Shown here: piece after piece, positions 47,088-58,790 of the stretch
Numbering within the stretch: position 1 is the first letter of the stretch
How the letters are laid out: the number at the start of each line of letters is the position of its first letter
Assembly (NCBI GenBank): GCA_025618425.1
Contig: CM046842.1
Span: 23,983,792 to 24,047,791 of the forward strand
Reading direction: 5' to 3'
From: Heliocidaris tuberculata
Lineage: Eukaryota > Echinodermata > Echinoidea > Camarodonta > Echinometridae
DNA length: 64,000 nt
Notes under the pieces: model-generated
The model's database searches: none
What the model saw: only the letters and a program-made list of their open reading frames with translations
What the model was told of the DNA's origin: nothing
Made by a program: the position numbers and the translations under genes

Positions 47088-48489
47088 AATTTTACATTAA
47101 ATATAAGAAGAAAACAAAATAAGGAAAGAGGCCAAATTAATCATCATAAATTATGACGTGATCCAATTTCTTAAGATGTATTCCTAAAGCATTTCTCTCA
47201 ACAGCAATTTGAAATTCTTTATTCTTAGTTTCTTTTAAGCAGTATTTCTTTCATATAATTTGTTTTTACTGCTGGGTGTTTCCCTTCCTTTCATGATATC
47301 ATTCTCTCTCTCAGTATTATCAAATTTAAACATTTAAAATGCTTGGAGTATAACGGTGTCTATCATTCTGCGCCAGACGATATGATAAAAGTAACATAAT
47401 CAATGATAACCTTCAACTTTAAGAGAGAGTTCATGTTTCGATCACATTATTGATTATAAATGGAGTTCGATATCTACCGGTTGACAGTTACATTATGTCC
47501 GATATCAGTGATCGTAACAGACTTTTTCCCCCGAGGATACAGAGAGAAACAGAATCACTAATTATGTCTGACTTCATAGGATAATAAGGTCAGAAATATA
47601 GAAATTGTTGAGAAATAGATTTAACCAAAATTGAACAACGCATTATTCTGTCATTTTGTCAAGTAATTGCTATGACTTGTAGTTCTCAAACAACTTTGAA
47701 AGACTTTTAGGGTTAAGTTTGGTCACTTTAGGACGGAAATGTGCGCTTAAACAGATCGAAGTCTAACTCCGCTAATCCTAAAACACAGGTATATGTAATC
47801 CATAAGTGCGTATCGATCTCATGCTCAGTTATATCGATCTACGGGTTCCAAAGTCATTACTGGAAGATCGATATTCTAAAAGCTGATTACGTTGACCAAC
47901 AATGAACGAATTTTGGCAACATTTCTTTACCCCCTTTTCGGTTTTACAGAATGGTTTCGGTAAGTATGGAATTACCACTGAAGGGGTTCTAGCGTGTGTG
48001 AAAGTGTTTTTCGAAGGATTAATTTGTTTAGGCTATTCGTGGGAATAGAAGAGAGCAATTTTATGTGTTGCAACATATGTTAACAGTGAGAAGATTTGGT
48101 TGGATTAAAAAAGGAAATTGTTCCTTTCACGGATTGTAGGGTGTTGGGACCCATCCGAAACTCGTTTGTGTTCATCATCAGTCTGTAAAGTGCCTTTGAC
48201 CCTGTCGTAAACTGATTAGGCAGTGCACTCCATCGCCTCACGTGGTTGAAACCAAACGAGAAATGATCTTTAGAGATAAGCCTAGAATTATGACAACACT
48301 ATCTTTTATGAGATTGTCAAAGTACAATCTCCTGTTACATAGTCTTGATTTATTATGTTCTCAAAGCATTTAGAATTGATCTCTAATCTTGAACAAAATG
48401 CAAAAAATTGCAAATGCACCAATGAATAAATATAATTACATATAGGCCTACTTGTAGGTCCTAATGGTAAACATTTGTTTGTTTGTTTA
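47085..48489. other. Unique intergenic DNA upstream of onecut
   Basis: No exon is recognised. It holds the ATCGAT triple at 47812-47872. The low level of simple repeat over 47.1-48.45 kb sets it apart from most of the window. Confidence 0.5.
47812..47872. promoter_or_regulatory. Triple ATCGAT cluster 3.7 kb upstream of onecut
   Basis: ATCGAT lies at 47812-47817, 47833-47838 and 47867-47872, within 61 bp and in low-repeat DNA. ATCGAT is the core of known ONECUT sites, so this is the best autoregulatory candidate by position. Function is inference. Confidence 0.4.
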
Positions 48490-48790
48490 CAATATTTCAT
48501 CTTCTTTGTTTTCAAGTTTTTCTTTCACCTTCTTTTTTCTGTTTCTTCTTTTAAAAAAATCATAATCTCTTCTTCTTGTTTTTTTTGTATTATTTCTTCT
48601 TTTTCAGATTGTTCTTCTCCGTATTATTTTCTGTTCTTCTTCTTTTTTCTGCTTCTTCTTCCTTTTCTTCTTCTTCTTATTCTTCTCCTCCTTTCTCCCT
48701 TTTCTTCTTCTTTTTCTTCTCGTTCCTCCTCCTCTTAAACAAAATAACTCTTTATCTTCTTTTTCTTCTCGTCTTCTAAAGCTGTTATGT
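48490..48790 (+). repeat. Degenerate TTC/TTTC pyrimidine block
   Basis: Imperfect TTCTTC and TTTTC units, with short (TTC)n cores near 48650-48690. Confidence 0.85.
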
Positions 48791-48879
48791 TCCTTTCTCT
48801 TCATCTGAATTTTGATCTTTGTTTCTTCGTGTCATTTTATTTTCTCTTATCCTAAATTCCATGTTCTTCCTACCCACCC

Positions 48880-49145
48880 TCTCAGCAGACACATATCTAT
48901 TTGCTGCTTCTGATCGACCCACAGCTCCTCGCGGAAACTCGACGTCCATTACGGATTTCCGAGTGCTGCTCAACAACCGGGCCGTCCTCCTTATGGAACC
49001 CAGACGAAAATTGCAGCCGAGTGGAGATACGCGCTCGTATCCCTCTTGCGGCGACCGGCGATGTAGTAGCGGGCGGTTCTCTTTTTGTAATCTGACCCGG
49101 CTTGCGGAGAGACAATGGACAGAGTTCTGTGTTGGACAGGGATAA
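48880..49145. promoter_or_regulatory. CpG-bearing GC-richer island 2.4 kb upstream of onecut
   Basis: A sharp rise in GC and CpG between TTC-rich and GAT-rich simple DNA. Open frames of 108-143 residues cross it on both strands, and none has a known domain. It could be an enhancer or a 5' untranslated exon. Confidence 0.35.
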
Positions 49146-49450
49146 AAGATGTCGATGATAAGATTTGACATGAGTTTGAAAGAAATGAAAAAAGTCTGCC
49201 AACTGCAAATCCCGTATTACTTTCACTGTAATAATTACCAAGCAATTAATATCAGTGATATAACACAATGAATTGGAATATATCATATCTACACCATATT
49301 GGTATATCCTAAATGATTGAGTTTGCAATGAAAATTACCCCTTTACCCCTGCAATATGATGATTGGAGTTGATATCCAAATACCTTATGATGATCACAAC
49401 GAATATTTTGATACTGAATTGGTAATGCCCAATATGACGTCGAATAAAAT
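49146..49450. other. Unique spacer
   Basis: AT-rich, no gene is seen. Confidence 0.5.
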
Positions 49451-49896
49451 ATGGTAATGATAATGATGATTAAGATGATTATGAAGCTGCTGCTGATTAT
49501 GATGATGATGGCGATGACGACGACGACGACGAGGATGATGGTGATGATAATAATGATAATGACTATGATAATGATAATAATGATGATGGTGATGATGATG
49601 ATGAATAAGATGATAATTATAATGATCATGATGTTGAATGATGGTGGTGATGATAAAGATGATGATAATGATGATGATGATGATGATGATAATGATGATG
49701 ATGAAGATGATGATGATGATGATAATTATAATGATAATGATGATAATAATGATGATTATAATGATGATGATAATAAAAATAATGATTATGATGATGATAA
49801 TAATGATGGTGATGATGATGAGGATGATGTTGAATATGATGATAATGATAATAATGATGATGATGGTGATGATGATAATGATGATGATGATGATTA
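49451..49896 (+). repeat. (GAT)n/(AAT)n array
   Basis: About 445 bases of GAT with AAT, GGT and GAC variants. The 148-residue D/N frame and 161-residue H/Y frame are repeat translations. Confidence 0.95.
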
Positions 49897-50639
49897 GATG
49901 GATTTACTAATGAAGATGGTGTTGAAGATGGTGATAAATGATAATAGTTTCCAGAGTAAATATAAAGTTCATTATAGTGATTATGCTGATGGCGATGAAA
50001 AACAATGCCAAAAGTGATCATCAAAATATTATTAGGAGATGACGATAAGAAAAAAACATATTGATGATGCGGATGACGTTTGACTAGATACTTCTTCTTG
50101 ATACCAGACATAATCGTTGGCCTCTATGAAAAGTGGTTTACTCATTTTTATGCTATTTCTTAAAAGGTATACTGTAAAGTAATTCGATTGTTTTGTGGAG
50201 TGTTTTCAACCCTAAATAGATAACGGTGGTTATATTGAAATTGATGAAATACAGTAGCCCTCATATCAACTTCTATTTTCTAATAAACAACATATAATAC
50301 AATCATCCTTATCATTTTCAGATAACTTTGACCCCAGATCCAATATCTTGGTTTAACTGTGCTCGGTTATGTCAACATATCGAATTTCTCTTCACACTCT
50401 CGCTAATTTTGAAAACAAACAATTTCAAACTACATACATTCTTCTATGAAACTCCAAAGAGACAATGAACTGCATCTGAGAGCTTGCTCTGTGCAAAAAC
50501 TGAAGCCCACAATAAGTTTACCATACATGTAGCAATATACCCCCTGTTTTGCATACACAGAAGCAATAACAATAGATTTGTAACTTGGAACAGGTACTTG
50601 GGAAGACAATTGCGCATGCGTTGTGGAACGTAACAAAGG
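49897..50639. other. AT-rich intergenic DNA, no gene seen
   Basis: Unique sequence; TGATGATGGCGATGA words near 49985-50080 are the fading edge of the GAT array. Confidence 0.55.
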
Positions 50640-51508
50640 ATTCACTACACGGTTGAGTGAACCGAGTCGTCCACTGGGGTTTTACGTGTTCGCTATTGTA
50701 AAGTTGATGAAGGGAGAGAGAGAGAGAAAGAAACCGGGGTATGATAATAGGGTTGAACGTTGTGTATGGTTTCGTCTATCAGTTTTGTCAGTTTGAGTTT
50801 TTGAAGGGAAGAGAAAAGGAGGTAGAATACAGCGCGTTCAGGACCAGGCCAGTCACAGCTGTCTAAATACGGACTAGATCTTCGGCGAGGCGAGTTCGCT
50901 CCGATCGCCTCGCTTTTCGCTCACGCCTCGTTAATTCACTGTCTCCAAAAAAATTTCCCTACGTTTCTTTTCCACGACCACCGAGCAACATTTCTTGATC
51001 ATTTTCTTCGTCATCTCATAACTTTATACGCAGTGAGTCATCCAACACAGCACTAATTCAAATATCACTCTAGGAGTGTACAGTGAGGGGGGTTTGTGTT
51101 AATAATACCATTTCTACACACCAGTGCATTTTTCATCGGTTTAAAGAAGAGTTGGGATTTCGCGCTACTCAGGGCCGACTTTGCTGGGGGTAGTTTGAGT
51201 CAACAACTCGCTTGCTGCCAGCTGATTTCCCGAGCCCAGTGCGTTTCGAGGGAAAAAAGGGTAGTCGCTCGGAATAAATTGGTCGCCAAGACGTTCGGAG
51301 TTGCTTCGTAGCGAGGAAATATTACTGGACGAGACACACACACGGTATACACACGCGTACGTTCGTGCGCTGAGAGGCCATGAACTTGAAGTAAGCGGTG
51401 GAGACCACATTATCATTTTATCATCTAAGTTATTATCATTTTCTTTGCGTTTGAGGTCCAGCGGCTCGCGCTCGCGAACGCCGCCAACCGCCTTGCCCAG
51501 TAGTACAA
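50640..51508 (+). promoter_or_regulatory. Probable onecut promoter and 5' leader
   Basis: GC and CpG rise from about 50840 to the start codon. A TATA-like CTAAATAC lies near 50863. A perfect 9-bp hairpin GCGAGGCGA/TCGCCTCGC lies at 50885-50913. A four-codon upstream reading frame (ATG AAC TTG AAG TAA) lies at 51380-51394. GAAGTAAGC next to it could be a weak splice donor. The in-frame stop TGA at 51452-51454 closes the main frame upstream. The transcription start is not identifiable from sequence. Confidence 0.5.
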
Positions 51509-52559
51509 ATGCTTTCCAGCGAGTTAGTAGGCCTCGAGACGAGTAGCGTTCTTAGCGACAGCGCTACTGCAGCATCTTTACACACCGTACCTGAAACCAA
51601 TTCGTCTACATCGGTGCCCGGCTTGAATCCGGGGGATTTCTTCAGCGCCACGGATTTCGCGGTGAGTCGCCACTCCCGGCCGGGGAGTTTCACCGGGTTT
51701 GGAGGCATGTTGGAGCCGGATTTTCGCGGGGCCTCTGCGGCCGACTACGGGATGGGCTCGGCGTTGGGCATGAATAGTTTCCAAGGAGCACCCAGCATCA
51801 ACAGCATGACATCAGGGAGTTATACGACTTTAACCCCTCTACAACCGCTGCCGCCCATAAACACCGTTGCTGACAAGCTTCGACATGACACGAACGTTAG
51901 CACCGGGTTCTCATTAATGAACAGCTCTAACTTAGCCATGAACAATTATGATAAACTTGGAGGTATGAATATGGGAATGGGGGTCGGGGTCGGAGGGTCA
52001 ATGGCGGCCAATTCGATGTTAAACGGGTACGGGCATCATCAAGCTATGGGAGGGTATGGAAGCCCCCATCACGGAACCTGCTCGCCCAGCGAACCCCGGT
52101 ATGCAGCGTCTATGAACGGCTATGACCAATTCACCCACAATGCCCAACACATGCGAGGTTTCACCCATCACCACACCCAAAGAACTGGTCTAACGACACC
52201 CATGGTCCTAAACGGCCTTGCTGGACATCCTCATCACGCACCCTCGCCTTCGATCCCCGCACCGGGTAGCCGCGGCGGCGAAAGGGGCTCTGTTTCGTCG
52301 AGAGACGCTGGGCAAGCGGGCGAGGAGATCAACACAAAAGAGATCGCAGCGAGGGTGACGAGTGAACTCAAAAGATACAGTATACCCCAAGCGGTGTTTG
52401 CTCAAAGGGTCCTATGCCGCAGTCAAGGAACTCTGTCCGACCTGCTAAGGAATCCCAAACCCTGGAGTAAGCTAAAGAGCGGCAGGGAAACCTTCAGGAG
52501 AATGTGGAAATGGCTTCAAGAACCAGAGTTCCAGAGGATGTCCGCACTAAGATTAGCTG
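51509..52559 (+). CDS. onecut: ONECUT/HNF6-type transcription factor, coding exon 1 (partial gene)
   Basis: This is a nuclear, sequence-specific DNA-binding protein of the ONECUT (HNF6) family, with one CUT domain plus a divergent homeodomain. The exon encodes 350 residues and one extra base. Seen here: a Ser/Gly/Met/His-rich N-terminal region; the family motif YTTLTPLQPLPPI (residues 105-117); a His-rich stretch with LNGLAGHPHH (about 234-243); and the complete CUT domain (272-350), with INTKE, RYSIPQA, FAQRVLCRSQGTLSDLLRNP and WKWLQEPEFQRM. The exon ends LRLA plus G at a GTAAGT donor (52560-52565). In this family the next residues (ACKRKE-like) and the homeodomain lie in the following exon, which is not in the window. 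M1 is the first Met after the in-frame stop at 51452. Its context is weak (C at -3), and M67 (51707, G at -3) is an alternative start. Without splicing the frame stops at 52577. In published sea urchin work this gene is expressed broadly early and then in the ciliary band and neurogenic territory. Confidence 0.95.
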
Positions 52560-53030
52560 GTAAGTTATTCAAAATTTGACACTTTTTAGTATCTTTCAAC
52601 CTGCCATTAAATAACTTTTAAAATCTAATCTATACCCCCTCCCCCAATTTTGCTGTACCCATGTCGATGTCATTGAACAAAAAAAAAGCAAAAAAAAACA
52701 AAAACAAAACAAAACCAAAACAAAACACAAATGTTAATGTTCTCAAAAGTAACTTGATTTAACCCTTTAATCATTCACAAAATATATTAACAGTTTTAAT
52801 ACAAGTCATGTTTGTTTTCTGTATCTTAAATGTCTTCTGTGTTGAACATTGACTTACGTTTTATTTTATGAGATTGCCGTGTTGCAATTTTTATACCGCA
52901 CCAACGTGAGAAAAGAAAAAGAAAAACACGAACAAATTATGAATATTCTTCATCACTCCTGCGCTGAGTGGATATACAAACAATTGTAACTTCCTATCAA
53001 CGACTGTAATTGTAAAGGTCCTCATGTCGT
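52560..53030. repeat. Start of intron with A-rich (AAAAC)n tract
   Basis: (A4-7C)n occupies about 52679-52728; the rest is unique AT-rich DNA. Confidence 0.8.
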
Positions 53031-53850
53031 TATTCACTGCAGTTTTGCGGTTGTAATGATACCTGTATCTTCGGGAGATGGAAAACTATTCACTTGAAAT
53101 TTGTCGTGTGCGGAACGGCTCTTTTATCATTGTTTTAGATCAACAACCAACCTCTTTCAAAAATGTCGGGCAGGAGGGAGAAATTCCAAAATTCCCAGAA
53201 ATAAAAATAAACATCAGGGCTCAAAGGATTACGCTTGAACTTTGCGACAAAGCCGGTCACCGATTTTATGTCTCGATAAAAAGGTCTATCTCACATCTTA
53301 AAAGAAGAAAATTCCTCTCAAATCGATCCGATTTTGACAGAAATCTGAAATCAATGTTTCTCTCCGTCGCCCCGTTTTTTCTCCTTTCTTTTGGGCGCGT
53401 GTTCAAAACTTCCGAAACTTGTACAGCGTGTTTCGATTTATTTCAGAAATCTTTATCAATCTATAATTTCTGTTTACATTTTGCTTTGCTCGTCAGGTTG
53501 AGAGATTTTATAGAGTTGTAGCGCTAGCCAGTCAATGGCTTGCCTTGGTAGACTTGTCAGAAATCAAAATTCGCTGGCGCTGATTGAAATAGTGCCCCGA
53601 GTGGGGCAAAATTAAGAACTGTTTTTCTTTAATCGCGTTAATTTTATTATGGCTTCCAGGCAGAATTTGCGCAGAGCGCGTGTTCGGCAAGCGGTCTTAT
53701 TTTTTTCCTGGCTTTTTCGTCGCGTTTTGCGCCTCGTAACCCCAATTACATCTATAGGACTTGTGCCGACAATATTATTTTTCTTACTTTTTTTTTCTTC
53801 ATTTATTTCGATTCGAGAATATGCGGTGTCATCTTGAAATATAATTCAGG
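53031..53850. other. Intronic unique DNA, mixed composition
   Basis: A 147-residue frame (53078-53521) starts MENYSLEICR and has no recognisable domain, and its composition (rich in F, L and S) looks like chance. ATCGAT lies at 53332. Mixed GC and freedom from repeats make 53.05-53.75 kb a weak regulatory candidate. Confidence 0.4.
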
Positions 53851-53972
53851 TGCCTTGAATTTCATTAAACATTAGAATAATTCATGGCTGTATTCGTATA
53901 TAGTGAAGAAGTGGTCAGTTCATTTCACTGATATTTTTTAAAATATCGCATTTTAGGGAGATATGAATTTGC

Positions 53973-53975
<3 letters not shown>

Positions 53976-54014
<39 letters not shown>
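53976..54014 (+). repeat. (GA)n tract
   Basis: About 19 perfect GA units. Confidence 0.95.
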
Positions 54015-54016
<2 letters not shown>

Positions 54017-56550
54017 ATCTTATAGGCTCTATTATACCAGAATATAGACACATAAAAATAATGTAGTTATAAGACGAGTGTATTATATTGTTTTACTTTA
54101 AGAAGAAATAAGATTTTATTTATGTTCGTCAGCATTATTTGTTTTCCGTGAAGAGTTTCATGCCAGCCTATAGTATAATAGTCAACGAATTTCAAATATT
54201 TCGGCTCATTCAGCTGTCGGAACACTGTCAAATCTGATATCAGCTGCAAATTTCTGATTTAGCGTTATGTTATTTAATTGCCTTTTTTTTAATGATTGAA
54301 CTTCCAGCATCACATGTATCCCCCCCCCCCCCCCTCATGGTTTGACTGGATTTCACCTCTGAAATAGTGATATATTATATTGCATTTATGTATTTTAAAA
54401 CAAACATTCTTATAACTAATTTTGTTCGAAAGTATTTAGACCAAGTCTTTTATTAAAATTTAGAGGCGAATCATCTGTTTTCTTAATTCTACCGTATAGT
54501 CTTAATGAATCGCGTTGTTTCTTTTCATTGAAAGTACCAAACAAAAATAAATCATAATTTTACGATAGTAAAGCTTTATTCATACGAAGGGAAAATTAAT
54601 TATAACCGCCAACTTCGCCAAGACAGAATACAAAAAAAAAAAAAAAAAAAAGACACGGAGCGGGTTATCAGTCTACGTTTTCCCCGCTTCTTCTCGGCCC
54701 GCTCTCTGCGCTCATGTCCGCTTTTTTTCACTCTCGCTTTAATTCAGCGTACGACATCTTCGCTCGTAGAACCAATATTGTTTCTCCGTCGCTCGGCCGT
54801 AGGGGCACTAATTTGACTATTCATACGTTAATTATGTGTCGCTTATTATTGGCATTGTACACAGACGTTACGCAAGTGTGTCAATAAGAATTGGGGTTTA
54901 TTGCTTGTTTCTTCCAAGATTTCCTAAAACAAGACATGAATTGGTTTCGTTTCGTAGTAGAAAATCTTAGAGACATTGCTTTCATTATGGCCACTGAGTG
55001 GCAGTATTGAATAACATGTTGTTATTTAAGGCATTACATTTACTCCCAATTTTCTTACTTATAATAACTTAATGATTGGTGCTAGAAAATATTAATATTA
55101 GAGTATAAGCATTATGGAAAAAAAATATGTTTCAATTCATTGCTATGATTTAAAACATCGGTATTTTGGTTGTTATTAAATTTGATCAGGTGTTAATTGC
55201 TAAATTCTTTATTTCATCTTAAGAGTTAAATGGCAAAATGATTTGCTAACCATTCATGTATAAACAATACTAGGTCATTATCAAATTCTATCAGTTGCTG
55301 TTAATCTCCTTTCCATTTCATTTGAAGATGACTGAAATGAATACTTACATAATATAGTAATGTAATGTCTTTAAATATTATTTTATGAAAGACTATTATA
55401 GGATCTTCAAATGGAGGAGTCTTATTATCACTTGGAATATTACTATAATATTTCACATTTTTTAATTCTGACTTTTAATCATATAATGCTCAACATTTGT
55501 ATAATGCAATGATTCTCAATGCCAACTTTCCTATTTTCTTTCTTTTACTTTCTTATTTTTGTCCTGAATTATGCAATTAGGTATAGGCCTCATAATATTT
55601 TGAAGACCCCCAATCAGTGAATCTTAACCAACTAAAAAATTTACAAAGTTGAAATCTGTCTTTACTCTTTACAGTTTGGTTTTTATTGGCTGTGTGATTA
55701 AGTTGATTATATCTGCATTATCATTTCTTCACTATGTCTGCCACTCATCCCAAATTTAGTTTCATCATCATCATAAAAGTCAAACCCAGAGAGGAAGATA
55801 ATGCTCTCATGTAATGGCAGCACATGCATCTATGCAAATGAGCTAAGAGGTTAGGGATCTTTGCATAGCCTGATATGTTGCCACTGTAATTCAATTGGTT
55901 TTTGATGTAATAGAATTATGGAGTTTATTATTGGCCCCCTTCAACCATCCACCACACTCCACAGATTTATTCCTGGGCAGTGTGGATGTGTATTTAGAAA
56001 AGGATATATACTGAGTATTTTTTGTCTGGTGATTTCAGTATCATGTATTGTACATGCATTCTAAGGCTAAATAAATAACTCTGATAATATAGGAATACAT
56101 TTTGGTTTTCTTTTTAAGCTGTTCGATCAGATCTTTGAGATGACATGTCTTGCTATTATTTTCAGTCATAAGCAAGGGACTTCTTTCATTTTTATTCAGA
56201 TAGTTATATAACAAAATATATATGAGCTATTTGCTATTTTTGGTCAGTAATTAATCTAATTTGTAAGCTTTTTCAATATTTTTTTTGCAGCAAGTATTAC
56301 ATAATCATTCAACCTCTACTATAATATAGGCCTACTCATGATTGCCAACTTGAATTCTTCCTTTTGAGCTGAGCTAATTATTTAAAAAACAATTTGATGA
56401 AAAAGATGAAACAACAAATAGCATAATATTCTAATTCAGACATTATTTATATTCTTATATTATTACAAAATGATTTCTATAAATTTGTAGGAGAGGTTGC
56501 CTTGTTCTTTTGTGTTAGGCTAATGAATCACCATTTTCCATAGATTTATA
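54015..56550. other. Intronic AT-rich DNA, few repeats
   Basis: A C16 run lies near 54319-54334 and an A20 run at 54631-54650. A GC-richer patch with many CpGs follows at 54655-54810. 54.85-56.5 kb is very AT-rich and featureless to the eye. Confidence 0.55.
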
Positions 56551-56700
56551 CAATTTGTTCAGACTGACAAAAAAGTACAAAGGGCCTTATAGATAGAGCA
56601 TGATTAATAAATTGATTATTTAAAGCTTAAGAGCTTCCCTTCTTTATTTTTAAGCTGGATTTGTGAAATTTGTTCAGACAGACAAAAAAGTACCAAAGAA
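56551..56700 (+). repeat. Local direct duplication, offset 115 bp
   Basis: AATTTGTTCAGAC(T/A)GACAAAAAAGTAC occurs at 56552 and 56667, each preceded by a GATTT word. Only about 30 bp per copy is clearly alike. Confidence 0.6.
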
Positions 56701-57879
56701 ATGATTTATATTTTATAATTAATGAAGTAAAATTTGATTAATTGAAATCCATAGGCCTGAGGCTTGTGGTATACAGTCACATTGTATGTACTTCCATAGC
56801 AATCCTGTATACTACAATGTACATTCACTCTCTGTTGTATAGCCTATGAGAATTGCCCAAGATGTGCTTTATACATGGCAAAATGTCGTACATGGTCGAA
56901 CAATGCGTACAGAACGGGGGAAGACGTCAAATAATTGTGTTTCTAGACTACGCTTGTTATTAAATTCGGCATGCTGGTGCGACCGACAAGTGGTGTATTT
57001 ACCTGTTTAATTAACAGGCTGAATATTCTTTAGTCCCACGCATGCCATTACAAGTACAGATTGGGGAGTAGAGATTTCAGGGCTATGGATGGGATTCCTA
57101 TTAAAGGGAATTATCAAATTACTGAAAATTAAATGAGTGATATTGATGAGAGAGCAAGGGAATTGTAAAAGATTGTCTTTAATAATTCATTAGAAAGAGG
57201 TGAAGAGAAAAACAATTGACACTTACAATGGAATATACATGTACCCTAGCTAGTGTGAAAATTCTTAGCTTTCAGCTACGAGTATGTTTTGTCTCTTGAT
57301 TCTTGCCTGTAATTGACTCGTCACTACACTTTGACATTGATCCTCAATTGCCGTGACCCTCAGATAGGATTCAGAGCCATGGGTCCCATAATTCATTCAT
57401 AATGTACAAAGTGTAAAAGGAATATTATGAAGAACTTGAGCTGAAAGAAAGAAAATGAAGGGGAAAAAAATGAAGGCCTTGTCTCTGTGTATAGGGAACT
57501 GTGCAGTGGAAAAAAGTGGATGAAAAAGATAATTAGAGAGAGATAGAGAGAGAGTATTGAGTGGGAGGGGGAGGGGGAAATGGTGGGGGGGGGGGGCAAG
57601 AGGGGTGATTGAAGTTCATGAGAATACAAGTGTGAAAACGAACCGTGAATCAGGCAAAGGGCCAGAAGAAATAAACATCAAATTTGCTTTCCACGAGGTA
57701 TTTAATTTGAATAAATTGCTCCTTGAACGGACAATAGAACCCTGACTTTGAGACACCTCAATTTCTCTTTCCACGTGAATTCCGTAGAACGAGGACTAAA
57801 AAGAGATATCAGGCTTTCGCATGAAGGGGAAAGTAACCGCTGACCACGTGCAGTTAAGTGAATCTCAGCCCCAATGAAT
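56701..57879. other. Intronic unique DNA
   Basis: 56.85-57.1 kb is mixed composition. A GA tract and G11 run lie at 57533-57596. No exon is seen; the 78-residue minus frame at 57393-57629 reflects the purine bias. Confidence 0.5.
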
Positions 57880-58790
57880 GCAAATAGATGCACAGGCATC
57901 TAAACTCTATACTAGATGCCTGTGTGCATCTAACGCCTCCAAAGGTTTAAAGGTAGATTCCTTCTTATGTCACACATAGGTAAAGTGCATGTTTAAGTTT
58001 CTAATAGATGCACAGGCATCTAAACTCTATATTAAATGCCTATGTGCATCTAATGCCTGTAAAGGTTTAAAGGTAAAGTAGATGTTTAAGTTTATAATAG
58101 ATGCACAGGCATCTAAACTACATCCATCTAACACTTGTGATGGTTTAAAAGTAAATTCTTTTTAAAAGTAAATTAATTTTTATGTCACATTTAGGTATAT
58201 GTTTAGGTTCCCAATAGATGCACAGGCATCTAAGCTCTATTCTAGATGTCTTGTGTGTGCCCATTTCCTCTAAAGGTTTAAAGGTAAATTCTTCCTTTTG
58301 TCACACTTAAGTAAAGAGCATTTATCAGTTCTTATAAAGTGAATTTTAAGTAAAAGATATGCAGAGGACTAGCCCATTTAATACTGCCATGTTTTCTTTC
58401 AAATTGCATTAAATTAATGCAGAGCATCAAACTGTTATCTAGTAGGTGCCTGTAATAGTTTAAGGGAAGAGTCCTCCTTTTGTCACACTTAAGTAAAGTG
58501 CATGATAAGTTCCTAGAAGCTGAAGTAAAAATCTGTAGAATATGCAAAAAATCTGCCCATTTTTGCTATGTTTTCTTTCAAATTGTATTAAATGCTCTGG
58601 CATTCCAATTATCTAGTAGATGCATGTGCACTTAATGAAGATTTATAGGTAGATCCCTTATTTCATCACTCTTACGTAAACTGCCTGTCAAGGTCAATTC
58701 TCAGAATGTGAATTATTTGTAAGGGGCTTTTCAAAAATGCAAATAATCAACCTATTATTGCCCTGATTTCTTTCAATTTCTGATAGTTCC
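57880..58790 (+). repeat. Decayed tandem array with nested palindromes
   Basis: AATAGATGCACAGGCATCTA starts near 57883, 58003, 58096 and 58213, giving spacings of 120, 93 and 117 bp. Units 1 and 2 carry TAGATGCACAGGCATCTA and, after a spacer, its inverted near-copy (TAGATGCCTGTGTGCATCTA in unit 1), so each can fold on itself and with the other. Next comes AAAGGTTTAAAGGTA(A/G)ATTC, then TGTCACAC(T/A)TA(A/G)GTAAAG. The later part (58260-58790) continues with longer, more diverged units sharing TTTTCTTTCAAATTG(C/T)ATTAAAT. No coding frame. Confidence 0.8.

Noticed and set aside
48785..49328. Overlapping 108-143 residue frames on both strands
   Set aside because: GC-rich DNA has few stops; open on both strands and no known family, so treated as a possible regulatory or untranslated block.
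49451..50111. D/N-rich and H/Y-rich frames of 148 and 161 residues
   Set aside because: GAT/AAT microsatellite translations.
53078..53521. 147-residue intronic frame MENYSLEICR...
   Set aside because: Lacks any recognisable domain; composition and position inside the intron look like chance. A transcript would be needed to revive it.
57880..58790. CRISPR-like pattern of palindromic repeats with spacers
   Set aside because: Genome is eukaryotic, unit length is about 95-120 bp with homologous spacers, and no cas genes exist; it is a tandem repeat.
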